A stretch of DNA of 64,000 nucleotides from Anaerotruncus colihominis (GTDB lineage Bacteria; Bacillota; Clostridia; Oscillospirales; Ruminococcaceae): the NCBI RefSeq assembly GCF_010206195.1, contig NZ_VIQT01000008.1:1-64000 (forward strand), in the 5' to 3' direction. Made by a program: the position numbers and the translations under genes. Shown one piece after another: positions 16,432 to 25,010 of the stretch (position 1 is the first letter of the stretch; each line of letters starts with the position of its first letter). The notes under the pieces were generated by a model. The model did not search any database, had not been told where the DNA came from, and saw only the letters and a program-made list of their open reading frames with translations.

Positions 16432-16437
16432 GAGTGT

Positions 16438-18069
16438 CTATGCGCCTTGCCGTTTCGGTTGCGTAGCAGAAAGGAAATTGATTTCCCCTACAAAGTTGAA
16501 AACAATATCTACTTTCTGTACCCGTTTCCCGTTCACCTTTTCCGGCGCATGGACTATGATTTTCTTGATAAATTCATTGACGATTGCAGGGGTGAGTTCC
16601 TTTATCCCCACATACTTGCGGATAATCGCGGCGAAGCTGTCAAAATCGCTTTTGTTCTGTTCGTAGGTATCGACTTCCTGCTGGTCTGCCTTGACCTTTT
16701 CTTCCAGTTCCCGCTGTTCCGCTTCATACTCTGCGGACAGCTTCAAAAATCTGTCGTGGCTGATTGCGCCGCTTATGTCGTCCTCATAAATCCGCTTGAA
16801 AATACGGTCAAGTTCCGCTATCCGCTTCCTCGCCTGTTCAACTTCACGCTTCCTGCGTTTCATTTCCTTTTCCGTTTCAGCGGAGCGTTGCTGATACATC
16901 ATTTCATGGAAAGCCATGATGTCATCAAAGAAAAGGGCGGTCACATCAAATATCCTGCTCCATACGATTTGCTTCAACACTTCTTCGCGGATAAAGTGAG
17001 CCGTACAGCTTCCCATATTGCTCTTGTACTTTGCACAGCGGTAATGGTCTTGTGAGCCGTTAAAACTCTTACAGGTAACAAAGTGTAATTTACTCCCACA
17101 GTCTGCACAGTATACCAAGCCGGAGAACAGGGCTTGCCGTTCTGCTTTTGTGGGGCGGCGTTTGTTCGCCCTAAGTTCCTGCACCCGTTCAAAAACAGCG
17201 TCCTCTACAATCGCTTCATGGGTATTGAAGAAGATAGACTGCTGTTCCTTTGTGGTAGGAATCCGCTTTTTCAGCTTGTGGGATTTGGAATAGCTTTTGA
17301 AGTTCACCGTATGTCCGCAGTAATCCATACGCTCTAAAATGCCGACAATGGTACTATCTCTCCAATCATAGGGATTTTCAGGAAATGGTTTCCCCTTTTT
17401 CTTTGCGTAGTGGGCTTTGGCAGTCAGCACCTTATCTTCTTTGAGGATTTTTGCTATCTGCATGGGACCTTTCCCGCCGATACATAAATCAAAAATCCGT
17501 TTCACCACAGCGGCGGCTTCATCGTCTACAATCCATTGTTTTTTGTCGGTAGGGCTTACCATGTAGCCGTAGGGCGGCTTTGTCAGATGTTCCCCCGCCT
17601 GCCCTTGCGCCCGTTTGATTGCCCGTACCTTTTTGCTTGTGTCTTTGGCATAAAAATCGTTAAACAGATTGCGGAACGGGGTAAAATCGTTGTCGCCCTT
17701 TGCGCTGTCTACTCCGTCATTGATTGCGATATATCTCACATCACGCTCTACGAAAAAGATTTCCGTATAGTAGCCGACTTTCAGATAATCGCGCCCTAAT
17801 CTTGACATATCCTTGACAATGACCGTCGCCACGTTTCCGGCTTCAATCTCTGCAATCATGCGGTTAAAATTTGGTCTATCAAACGTCACACCCGATACAC
17901 CGTCGTCAATGAAGAAAACGGGATTTGTAAAGCCGTTGTCCGCCGCATATTTGGAAAGGACTACTTTCTGGTTTACAATGCTGTTGCTGTCGCCCTCTAA
18001 CGTATCTTCCTGCGAAAGGCGGGCGTATAATGCTGTTATCTGTCCGGGCTTATATGTATTTGCTGTCAT
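16438..18069 (-). CDS. Large serine recombinase (TnpX-type)
   Basis: Encodes 543 aa. The N-terminal resolvase domain has ALYARLSQED with the nucleophile Ser19 and VIVKDMSRLGRDYLKVG. A recombinase domain, a Cys4 zinc ribbon (YCADCGSK with a later YRCAKY and CTAH), a coiled coil and a C-terminal DUF4368-like segment follow. Such enzymes excise and integrate mobile elements without host factors. ATG 18069 follows GGAGGAATGAACAC. The gene reads outward at the left end of an AT-richer island. Confidence 0.93.
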   Translation of the reverse strand: MTANTYKPGQITALYARLSQEDTLEGDSNSIVNQKVVLSKYAADNGFTNPVFFIDDGVSGVTFDRPNFNRMIAEIEAGNVATVIVKDMSRLGRDYLKVGYYTEIFFVERDVRYIAINDGVDSAKGDNDFTPFRNLFNDFYAKDTSKKVRAIKRAQGQAGEHLTKPPYGYMVSPTDKKQWIVDDEAAAVVKRIFDLCIGGKGPMQIAKILKEDKVLTAKAHYAKKKGKPFPENPYDWRDSTIVGILERMDYCGHTVNFKSYSKSHKLKKRIPTTKEQQSIFFNTHEAIVEDAVFERVQELRANKRRPTKAERQALFSGLVYCADCGSKLHFVTCKSFNGSQDHYRCAKYKSNMGSCTAHFIREEVLKQIVWSRIFDVTALFFDDIMAFHEMMYQQRSAETEKEMKRRKREVEQARKRIAELDRIFKRIYEDDISGAISHDRFLKLSAEYEAEQRELEEKVKADQQEVDTYEQNKSDFDSFAAIIRKYVGIKELTPAIVNEFIKKIIVHAPEKVNGKRVQKVDIVFNFVGEINFLSATQPKRQGA

Positions 18070-18132
18070 GTGTTCATTCCTCCTGTAATGAACGCCCGAC
18101 AAACAGTATGTGCTAATTCTATTATAGCGCAC

Positions 18133-18333
18133 TTATCCTTGTTTGTCATTGGGCGGTTTGACGGTTTCCGATTTTATGAGCCGTATCATCTTGTCTCGGA
18201 GCCGTTCCGAGCCGCCACAGGAGGTAGACACTTCATAGTATGTGCCGCCGATTTTGTGGCAGACGGTTTCTTCTGTTGGCTTTCTCTTTTGAGGTACAAA
18301 TTCGCTGTCCTTGATTTCCAGTTCCCAATCCAT
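18133..18333 (-). CDS. Transposon-encoded TnpW-like small protein
   Basis: Encodes 66 aa, starting after GGAAAGGAAGGG. The core HKIGGTYYEVSTSCGGSE followed by KMIRLIKSE resembles the TnpW family found beside large serine recombinases in Tn4451-like elements. Its role there is not established. It lies 63 bp upstream of the recombinase on the same strand and is probably co-transcribed. Confidence 0.7.
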   Translation of the reverse strand: MDWELEIKDSEFVPQKRKPTEETVCHKIGGTYYEVSTSCGGSERLRDKMIRLIKSETVKPPNDKQG

Positions 18334-18949
18334 TCTTTTTCCCTTCCTTTCCGTATTTGTTAAAGTGAGAAGTTTCGGAGCAAGCATAGGAAAAGGGTAC
18401 CCTTTTCCGTAAATCTGCCCGTTCGCGCCTATTGCTTGACGGACAGATTTTGCTTGTTGGGAAGAATCCCAAACCCTCTTGAAAGTCCTCTCACTACCTA
18501 CAACACCGCACAAGGCGGTTTTGACGAAGTTTTGAAAAATTTCTTCAAAAAGTTTTCCTTGTTTTCTACTACGGTGAAAATTAGAAAATGCCAAAGAAAT
18601 ACAGAAGAAATGCTTCTGTTGTTACTAAAAACCATTAAAAACTATTTTGAATATGCCCTTTGTCAATATTGACAAAGGGCACTCTTTCATGTAAGATAAA
18701 CATATAAAAAACAAATAGAAAAGGTGATGAATGTCCGGCGTATCAGATGTCACATAATCGGTGGCATGGATATGACTGGAGAAGAGTAGATAAAATCAAT
18801 TCAATAGCTTAAAACTAACTGTTATTACAGTTTTGTTTTTATGCCTAATGTTTGATTTTATTTTACTCTTAACTATTCTTCGTCATTTGAGCGATTAGTC
18901 GTAGAGTAAAATCTACGGCTTTTTCTTTTGCTCACAGAAAGGAGAAGTA
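18334..18949. other. AT-rich element spacer with palindromes
   Basis: No convincing gene was found in this gap of about 615 bp. It holds a perfect 28-bp palindrome at 18654-18681 (TGCCCTTTGTCAAT and its complement) and the leader hairpin of the methyltransferase. A ribosome-site-like GAAAAGGTGATG at about 18719 leads into an 8-codon frame only, possibly a decayed gene start. Confidence 0.6.
18898..18929 (+). terminator. Attenuator-like hairpin in the methyltransferase leader
   Basis: An 8-bp stem (18898-18905 with 18912-18919) with a 6-nt loop is followed by TTTTTCTTTT. It ends about 20 nt before the methyltransferase start. It could end an upstream transcript or attenuate this gene. Confidence 0.6.
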
Positions 18950-19780
18950 ATGTTAAAGAATATCGAAACTGTTTTAGAAAAACCAATCCTTTACAAAAAA
19001 ACGGAGGGTGAATTTTGGAATGATGAGCATATCTCCATGCAAATGCTAAAGGCTCATCTCAATCCAGAATTTGACGGAGCAAGCAGGAAACATACATTTA
19101 TTGAAGAATCTGTTGCATGGATAACGGAACTTGTATCACCAATAGATTATCCGTTACTCTTTGATATTGGATGTGGTCCGGGAATATATGCAGAGAAATT
19201 TGCAAGACAAGGTTACTATGTTACAGGTATTGATTTTTCTAAGAGGTCAATAGACTATGCGAAAAATTCTGCATTAAAACAGGGATTGGATATTGCATAT
19301 TTATGTCAAAATTATTTGAACATGGAATTAAATACGGCTTTTGATTTTGCAACAATGATATATTGCGATTATGGAGCATTGTCAACAGATGACCGAAAAA
19401 CGCTTATGCAGAATGTTTATTCTCACTTGAAATCCGGCGGAAAATTCTTATTGGATGTATTTTCCGCAGAAAAGTATAATTCATTTTTACAAACGCGGAC
19501 ATGGGAGGTCTGCAACAACGGAGGATTTTGGAGCAATGAGAAATATGTGGCATTTTATGGTAATTATAAGTATGCGCCTAATGTTACTTTAGAACAGGCT
19601 TCCATTATTAAAGACAGTGGCGTATTCCAGTATTATATCTGGAATACATACTTTACAAAAGAAACTTTGATTAGTGAAGCACAGGAGGTTGGATTCAAAT
19701 TTCGTGGAGTATGGGCAGATGTTGCAGGAAGTGTGTATTCTGATAAGGCATTTACGCTTGCAATGCTTTTTGAAAAATAA
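18950..19780 (+). CDS. Class I SAM-dependent methyltransferase (cargo gene)
   Basis: Encodes 276 aa. Motif I is LFDIGCGPGIYAEKFA (about residues 70-85), followed by VTGIDFSKRSIDYAK (acidic loop) and LKSGGKFLLDVF, so it binds S-adenosylmethionine. The substrate is not evident; similarity is to small-molecule methyltransferases rather than rRNA Erm enzymes. Base composition is clearly AT-richer than the chromosome. It lies between recombinase and conjugation genes with its own hairpin leader and terminator, as expected for cargo. Confidence 0.85.
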   Translation: MLKNIETVLEKPILYKKTEGEFWNDEHISMQMLKAHLNPEFDGASRKHTFIEESVAWITELVSPIDYPLLFDIGCGPGIYAEKFARQGYYVTGIDFSKRSIDYAKNSALKQGLDIAYLCQNYLNMELNTAFDFATMIYCDYGALSTDDRKTLMQNVYSHLKSGGKFLLDVFSAEKYNSFLQTRTWEVCNNGGFWSNEKYVAFYGNYKYAPNVTLEQASIIKDSGVFQYYIWNTYFTKETLISEAQEVGFKFRGVWADVAGSVYSDKAFTLAMLFEK

Positions 19781-20194
19781 TTGCTTATAACACCATTTGT
19801 TGAATAAATAACAAAATCTGCCCGGCGGCAGAAAAGAAAAAAACCGCTGTTCGGGCAGAAGATTTATTGCGCTCATTTATCGAAAATAACATCAGACGGC
19901 GGTTTTGAAATAACAATCAAAGCCGCCGTTTTTATGTAGCAGGACAGCTTTCATGGATATGGCGGTATTGGAGGTGCTGCTATGTCTGTTTTCTATTTCG
20001 CGGGTAGTTTGGGTTATGGTGAATTATCAAAAAAATCTTGTCTTGTGAAGAGGGATATTCTGTCTATGGATATGAATACACATATCATTTAGTATGTCTT
20101 AGTAACTCATATTACCAAGAACCAATGTGGATATATTCTGCATGGAGTTTTTGTTGTAATAGCCCCCTACTGGGAAGAAAGGGGGTGAGAGAAG
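19781..20194. other. Non-coding stretch upstream of the ICE sigma factor
   Basis: No gene is supported in this gap of about 410 bp. It holds a CTGCCCGG...CGGGCAG inverted pair (about 19820-19858) and the terminator at 19896-19933. A ribosome-site-like GGAGGTGCTGCTATG at about 19967-19984 opens a short frame that soon closes, perhaps a gene remnant. Confidence 0.5.
19896..19933 (+). terminator. Intrinsic terminator downstream of the methyltransferase
   Basis: A 13-bp stem (19896-19908 with 19917-19929, one G-U pair) is followed directly by TTTTT. It sits about 115 bp after the methyltransferase stop. Confidence 0.8.
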
Positions 20195-20653
20195 ATGAGA
20201 TATTCTGAACAGTTCATGGAACATATCGAATATGCGTTTAATGCGTTCTGCAAGATTGTCCTGCGCCATGAAGCAATCAACGCATGGCGGGATTTGAAGC
20301 GGAAAGAGGAACGGGAAATATCCCTTGACTATCTGATGTCAGAACGATATTTTGAACCGTCTGCTATGGACAGCTATTTTGAAAAGCAGGATAAGCCGAC
20401 TGTATTTCTTGTGTTTGGAAAGGAAGTTGTCGTTGATGATGAACGGTTAGCAAAGGCATTATCGAGATTGCCGCAGTTACGACAGGAAGTCCTGCTATTG
20501 TATTACTTTGTTGGTTATCGTGATGAAGCTATCGGCAGATTGTACGGGCGTTGCAGAAGTACGATAAACAGTCGGAGAAATGTTGCACTGAAACAGTTAC
20601 GGAAAGAATGGGAGAGATTGGAACATGAGGAACAAGAAACTGATACCTTTTGA
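20195..20653 (+). CDS. ICE-type sigma-70 family factor
   Basis: Encodes 152 aa. The C-terminal half (LSRLPQLRQEVLLLYYFVGY, then a helix-turn-helix with STINSRRNVALKQLRKE) is a sigma region 4. The N-terminal half matches the compact sigma-like proteins found in Tn916/Tn1549-type conjugative elements. GGGGGTGAGAGAAG precedes ATG 20195. It overlaps the next gene by 29 bp. Its target genes seem to be missing, because no conjugation genes remain nearby. Confidence 0.88.
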   Translation: MRYSEQFMEHIEYAFNAFCKIVLRHEAINAWRDLKRKEEREISLDYLMSERYFEPSAMDSYFEKQDKPTVFLVFGKEVVVDDERLAKALSRLPQLRQEVLLLYYFVGYRDEAIGRLYGRCRSTINSRRNVALKQLRKEWERLEHEEQETDTF

Positions 20654-20828
20654 GGTAATCGAACGAGCCGTAGCCGGAGAACCGGAAGCGGTAGACGCGG
20701 TATTGCGGCACTACACCGCACACATCAAATACCTGTCTATGTATAAGGGGTATATCAATGACGATACACAGGACAGAATAAAAACAAAACTGGTTGAAGC
20801 CATATTGAAATTCCGCTTCGACCGATAG
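20625..20828 (+). CDS. Conjugative-transposon helix-turn-helix protein
   Basis: Encodes 67 aa. IPFEVIERAVAGEPEAVDAV, then HYTAHIKYLS and a C-terminal RIKTKLVEAILKFRFDR, match the small HTH proteins that normally follow the sigma-like gene in clostridial ICEs. It overlaps the sigma gene and is followed by large inverted repeats. A role in element gene regulation is inferred from family context. Confidence 0.85.
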   Translation: MRNKKLIPFEVIERAVAGEPEAVDAVLRHYTAHIKYLSMYKGYINDDTQDRIKTKLVEAILKFRFDR

Positions 20829-20833
20829 GAAGT

Positions 20834-20950
20834 AGCAAAGACAGGAAAAGCTGTCAAGGGTAAACTTTGCGCTACGCGCCCTTGACAGTTTTTCCTGTCT
20901 TTGCTGTTAGGCAGTCAAGAGGGCGAAATCAGCAGACTGCTTTCGCCCTC
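20834..20950 (+). other. Large inverted repeats after the HTH gene
   Basis: A 27-bp stem with a single G-U mismatch (20834-20860 with 20879-20905) surrounds an 18-nt loop. A 10-bp stem follows (20919-20928 with 20941-20950), and within it GCAGTC/GACTGC (20911-20916, 20935-20940) can pair as an alternative. These may be terminators or recognition sites for element proteins. From 20951 to 21093 I see no gene, only an inverted pair around TTGTTACGCA. Confidence 0.8.
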
Positions 20951-21093
20951 AATTTATTATGGGGATTGTTACGCAGTAGGGGTTATTTTGTCCTTGATTT
21001 ATGCGGCTTTGCGGGCGCTGAAATGACGGAGCAAGGGTTTTATATGTCTGCTGTCAAAAATGGCGTTGTATTGCGTAACAAAAAGTCATTATA

Positions 21094-21999
21094 TTATGCG
21101 TAAATAGCGACGGGGATAACAATAGCGGAGGGACCCGAAATTTCAAATTTAATATTTGGTAAGTTAAATTGTTTCAACTCATCTGCATTAAATAACTGTA
21201 GGAACTCATCTAAGCTCTTTTTATCTAATAGATAAAGAGATGTCTTTCGTAATAAATTTATGCTTTCTTCGCTTGTTTTGCAAATTTTTATAACCTTGCC
21301 TAATATTTTAAATCTTCCACCAATGATTTCAGAAATATTATCATTAGCAAGATATTGTTCTTGGGTAGATAAAACCAATGTTCCTTTGGGATTTTCTAAA
21401 ATAAAGTCTACTGTCCCCGAATGAGTTAATTCATCTAAAAATGATTTCATTTGCTTTACAACAGCATTATCACTACTCTTCTGATTTGACGTCGCTTTCT
21501 TATTGCCTAATGTGGGCTTCTCTGCAAAAATATCACTCATTCGAAATACATCAATAAATTTTTCCATTAAATCAATCATTGGATTTTTTTGCAGTTCTCC
21601 CTCTAATTCAATAAAATCACCGGTTTTAATTTTTGAAATATCTAAATCACTTTCCGCAGTGCAAGATAATAATTGGTTATTTATAAGTTCTGAACGAAAT
21701 TTGGAAAGTAAAGAAACATTTGTATGTACTTTCTCGGATTTTGTCTCAGCGGTAGTGTTATTGCTTTTTTCTTTCTCAAAATTTGTATCTATTTGAATTT
21801 TTAATAATTTGTCAAGAATAGCTTTTGTTGATAACCCACCACCTAATTTTAAATCAGTTGTACTGCTATTTTGATTAGATGAACTTACTTCACTTACCAT
21901 AGAAAAACCATCCTCAATAATGGCTAACATATCTAATACAGTTTTTTCATTCAAATATACAGGAATAATTAGTTGGTCTTTTAGAGACATTTTTTTCAT
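21094..21999 (-). CDS. DUF6414-like protein of unknown function
   Basis: Encodes 301 aa, strongly AT-rich. The opening LIIPVYLNEKTVLDMLAIIE and then DGFSMVSEVSSS, the later IKTGDFIELEGELQKNP and a C-terminal IPVAIYA recall the DUF6414 family. A polar Ser/Asn/Thr/Lys segment lies at about residues 40-95. There is no signal peptide or membrane segment. AAAGGAAATAAGCCC precedes the start. It lies at the right side of the mobile island facing leftward, so it is probably cargo. Family assignment is from memory and function is unknown. Confidence 0.6.
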   Translation of the reverse strand: MKKMSLKDQLIIPVYLNEKTVLDMLAIIEDGFSMVSEVSSSNQNSSTTDLKLGGGLSTKAILDKLLKIQIDTNFEKEKSNNTTAETKSEKVHTNVSLLSKFRSELINNQLLSCTAESDLDISKIKTGDFIELEGELQKNPMIDLMEKFIDVFRMSDIFAEKPTLGNKKATSNQKSSDNAVVKQMKSFLDELTHSGTVDFILENPKGTLVLSTQEQYLANDNISEIIGGRFKILGKVIKICKTSEESINLLRKTSLYLLDKKSLDEFLQLFNADELKQFNLPNIKFEISGPSAIVIPVAIYA

Positions 22000-22430
22000 G
22001 GGCTTATTTCCTTTCTTCTGTTTTTTATTATTCTATCACTAATTAGGTAAAAAATAAACAGACATACGTTCCAAAAAGGAAAATGCCTGTCTATTCTTTG
22101 CACACTGTTTGCCGGCGTTAATGATAAGTTGTTGTGAATACTTCCTTATCACCGTAAAATAAAAGGATTCCTGCGTTTTTTCCTTGCATTCTCCGGCTGT
22201 TTGCGAACAATCCGGCAATTCCTCTTTTTTCAAACAAGCCCTAATGGCGGCGCAGACCGCGAACCGAAAAAAAAAACGAGCCACACGGCCCGCTGCAAAT
22301 GAAATGATCCGGAGATAAAATAAAGGAGGGGGGATTTCACTCTAGAAACACTGCGTTTCCGTCGCTTATTGTACCATATGTGTATTGGAAAATGGTGAAC
22401 AAATTGTGAACAGGTACAACATCTTGTGCC
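22000..22430. other. Right edge of the mobile island, no confident gene
   Basis: About 430 bp separate the DUF6414-like gene from tadA. AT content falls across it, so the island-chromosome junction probably lies here, near or before 22225, where a host-type CAAACAAGCCCTAATGG repeat fragment appears. A minus-strand frame of 81 codons (22039-22284) has no recognisable homology or ribosome site. I found no SRP RNA, although one often lies beside tadA. Confidence 0.5.
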
Positions 22431-22886
22431 CTATTGGCGGCTGCGCCGCAACCTTTGGAAAAACGCTGAGAGAATCTGCGCACACTCCGCGCCGCGCACG
22501 CCGCAGACAACCTCCGGCTTATGGTTGAAGGAGAGCGCGTTGAAATCGCTCACTGAGCCGAAGCAGCCGCCTTTGGGGTCGCGCGCTCCGAATACCAGCC
22601 GCCGGATACGCGCGTTGATAATCGCGCCGGCGCACATTGGGCACGGCTCAAGCGTCACATAGAGATCGCACCGGTGCAGCCGCCAGCCGCCCAGCCGGAG
22701 GCAAGCCGCGTTGATCGCTTCGAGTTCGGCGTGCGCGAGCGCGTTTTTTCCGGTTTCACGCCGGTTAAAGCCTGTCCCGACGATCTGCCCGTCGCACACG
22801 ACGACCGCCCCGACCGGCACCTCGCCGCACTCGGCCGCGCACCCGGCAAGCCGGAGCGCCTCGCCCATAAAATCGTTGTCATCCAT
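22431..22886 (-). CDS. tadA: tRNA adenosine(34) deaminase
   Basis: Encodes 151 aa. It converts A34 to inosine in the tRNA-Arg wobble position. The zinc cytidine-deaminase-fold motifs are AHAELEAI (His52, Glu54) and TLEPCPMCAGAI (Cys82, Cys85). ATG 22886 follows AAGGAG with an 8-nt gap; the frame extends upstream to 22955 without homology. It is a single core gene beside the mobile island. Confidence 0.95.
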   Translation of the reverse strand: MDDNDFMGEALRLAGCAAECGEVPVGAVVVCDGQIVGTGFNRRETGKNALAHAELEAINAACLRLGGWRLHRCDLYVTLEPCPMCAGAIINARIRRLVFGARDPKGGCFGSVSDFNALSFNHKPEVVCGVRGAECAQILSAFFQRLRRSRQ

Positions 22887-23005
22887 CGGCCTCGCTCCTT
22901 CCGCCAGGTCTGTGTGCGCTGCTTTTGTTATATCTGGGGCTGTTTGAGAAATCAAAAATCCTGTCTTTTCTCGTTTTCGGCGCGGCCTGGTTTGTCAGCA
23001 GTTCC

Positions 23006-23350
23006 TCACCGCACCGGCGTGTAGTCGATCTGCGAAACCTCGCCGGTCGATTCCAGCTTAAAAATGACAGGGCGCAGGCCGTCGTTGCAGCTACAGATCG
23101 CAACGCCCGGCTTTCTGATCCAGTCGCCGTAATAGAAAACATCGTCGCCAGCCCCATGCGCAAGCGCAAACACATACTGATAAATGGCTTTCCACGCTTC
23201 GTCACAGAAGCCGTCCGGTTTGGCGTAGTCGGCGAAAAAGATCTGGCCCTCCCGCAGCATTGGACAGGCGGTCAGGCCCTCGGCGCCGTATTCGCGCGCG
23301 AGCTCCTTGTCGAATGTTGTCCTGAGAACGGTAATGCGAACCTTTTTCAT
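23006..23350 (-). CDS. TIGR04076 family protein
   Basis: Encodes 114 aa. The sequence MKKVRITVLRTTFDKELA, LREGQIFFADYAKPDGFCDEA and CNDGLRPVIFKLE matches the short TIGR04076 family of anaerobes. No catalytic function is established; conserved Cys residues (GFCDEAW, ICSCNDG) suggest metal or redox binding. It is monocistronic upstream of tadA on the same strand. Confidence 0.8.
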   Translation of the reverse strand: MKKVRITVLRTTFDKELAREYGAEGLTACPMLREGQIFFADYAKPDGFCDEAWKAIYQYVFALAHGAGDDVFYYGDWIRKPGVAICSCNDGLRPVIFKLESTGEVSQIDYTPVR

Positions 23351-23499
23351 ACTGTTCCCCGCTTTCTGTGACCGGCGTCACCGTCAGCCAACGCCTGTTT
23401 TTTATATAATAGCATACATCTTCCATTTATGCAAAATCGCCCTTCCCTTTTCTACACCTTTCCTGTATAATATCCCTAACAATCCACAGGAGGAATCAT

Positions 23500-24837
23500 A
23501 TGCAGAGCTTACTGGCAGGCGGGCATATCAGCTTCGCCCTTGTATTCATTGAAGGACTTCTATCCTTTTTCTCGCCGTGTGTCATCCCCCTGATCCCGAT
23601 TTATGTCAGCTACCTGGCGGGCAGCGCCGATCGCGATGAAACAGGCGCGCCAGTCTATCACCGTGGCCGTGTGATGCTGCACACCGTTTTTTTTATCCTC
23701 GGCGTGTCGTTCGCGTTTTTTTTGCTTGGGCTTTCGTTTACGGCGATCGGGACATTTTTTTCCGGCCATAAAACATTGTTTGCCCGTATCGGCGGCGTGG
23801 TGATCGTTTTGCTGGGCCTTGTGCAGGTCGGCTTTTTCGAGCTGCCGTTTTTGCAGCGGGAGCGGCGTTTCCATCTGAATATGGCGGGTAGGCGGATGAA
23901 TCCGGCTGTGGCGTTCGTGATGGGCTTTACATTTTCCTTTGCCTGGACGCCATGCGTCGGCCCGGCGCTTTCCTCTGTGCTGATTCTCGCCTCCGGCGCG
24001 AAAAGCGCCGCGACCGGCAACCTGCTGGTTTTGCTCTATGCGGCCGGTTTTGTCCTGCCGTTTCTGGCGCTTGGACTGTTTACAACACAGGCGCTCAATT
24101 TCCTGCGCAGCCATAAGAAGCTCATGCGCTATACCATCAAGGCGGGCGGCGTGCTGCTCATTTTAATCGGCGTCATGACGTTTACCGGATGGATGAACGG
24201 CGTCACCGGCTATTTAAGCTCGTTCGGCGCGCCGCCTGCTTCAAATGAAGAGGCGGCCTCCGCAGCATCCTCGCAGGCCATGCCGGAGCAGTCCGGACCG
24301 TCCGCGGAGGAGCCCGGCGCGCAGGCGCCTTCCTCCTCCGCGTCGGAACAGCCCGCTGCCATCCCGGCGTTTGATTTTACGCTGACCGATCAGTATGGAA
24401 ACACGCATACCCTGTCCGATTACAAGGGCAAGGTTGTGTTCCTCAACTTCTGGGCGACCTGGTGCCCGCCGTGCCGGCAGGAGATGCCGCATATCGAGGA
24501 GCTTTACAACGAATATGGGCAAAATACCGGCGACGTTGTATTTTTGGGCGTGACAAATCCAAAGACGGATGAAAATCCATATGGACAGGACGGATCGCCC
24601 GAGGAGATCGCGCAGTTTTTAACGGATAACGGCTATACGTTCCCAAGCGCGTATGACACGACGGGCAGCGTTTTTTCCGATTATTTTATCAGCGCTTTCC
24701 CAACCACCTTTTTAATCGATGCGCAGGGCAATATCTTTGGTTACGCGCCGGGAGCGATGACCAAGCAGATGATGGAAAACATCATCAAACAGGTGCTCGA
24801 CGCGGCGGAGGACGGGGCGTCGTCTTCCTCCGCATGA
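23500..24837 (+). CDS. CcdA-TlpA fusion, thiol-disulfide transporter
   Basis: Encodes 445 aa. Residues about 8-235 form a CcdA-type multi-span membrane domain with redox Cys27 (SFFSPCVIP) and Cys152 (AWTPCVGP). A Ser/Ala/Glu/Pro-rich linker (about 245-290) leads to a TlpA-type thioredoxin domain with WATWCPPC (Cys322, Cys325). Electrons would move from cytosolic thioredoxin across the membrane to the tethered extracytoplasmic domain. The partner, perhaps cytochrome maturation or a methionine sulfoxide reductase, is not in the window. AGGAGG precedes the ATG. Confidence 0.92.
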   Translation: MQSLLAGGHISFALVFIEGLLSFFSPCVIPLIPIYVSYLAGSADRDETGAPVYHRGRVMLHTVFFILGVSFAFFLLGLSFTAIGTFFSGHKTLFARIGGVVIVLLGLVQVGFFELPFLQRERRFHLNMAGRRMNPAVAFVMGFTFSFAWTPCVGPALSSVLILASGAKSAATGNLLVLLYAAGFVLPFLALGLFTTQALNFLRSHKKLMRYTIKAGGVLLILIGVMTFTGWMNGVTGYLSSFGAPPASNEEAASAASSQAMPEQSGPSAEEPGAQAPSSSASEQPAAIPAFDFTLTDQYGNTHTLSDYKGKVVFLNFWATWCPPCRQEMPHIEELYNEYGQNTGDVVFLGVTNPKTDENPYGQDGSPEEIAQFLTDNGYTFPSAYDTTGSVFSDYFISAFPTTFLIDAQGNIFGYAPGAMTKQMMENIIKQVLDAAEDGASSSSA

Positions 24838-24909
24838 GGCCCTGCCGTTTTGCAGGATGCCGGAACCGTTTTTGCAAATCGATTTAAAGCAATAAATTTT
24901 TGAAATACG

Positions 24910-24938
24910 TTGTTTTTTTTCACTCCGTATGCTAGAAT
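24910..24938 (+). promoter_or_regulatory. Promoter of azlCD
   Basis: TTGTTT (24910-24915) lies 17 bp from TAGAAT (24933-24938), which carries an extended -10 TG. It reads into azlC. Confidence 0.6.
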
Positions 24939-25010
24939 GACATTGTTTTCCACAGTGCGCGTATCATTTCGGGCCGCTGCGCGGCCTTGGCGGGGGGCGC
25001 TTTCAGGGCG

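Noticed and set aside
20867-21103. A 78-codon + strand frame after the element HTH gene
   Set aside because: It starts inside the loop of the 27-bp inverted repeat and lacks a ribosome site; only its last 19 codons look plausible.
22039-22284. An 81-codon minus-strand frame between the island and tadA
   Set aside because: No ribosome site, no homology recognised, and an Arg/Phe-rich start from an A-tract; could be a remnant but not supportable.
22000-22430. SRP (4.5S-like) RNA beside tadA
   Set aside because: The conserved GGAAGCAG-type core of the SRP RNA apical loop is not present on either strand.
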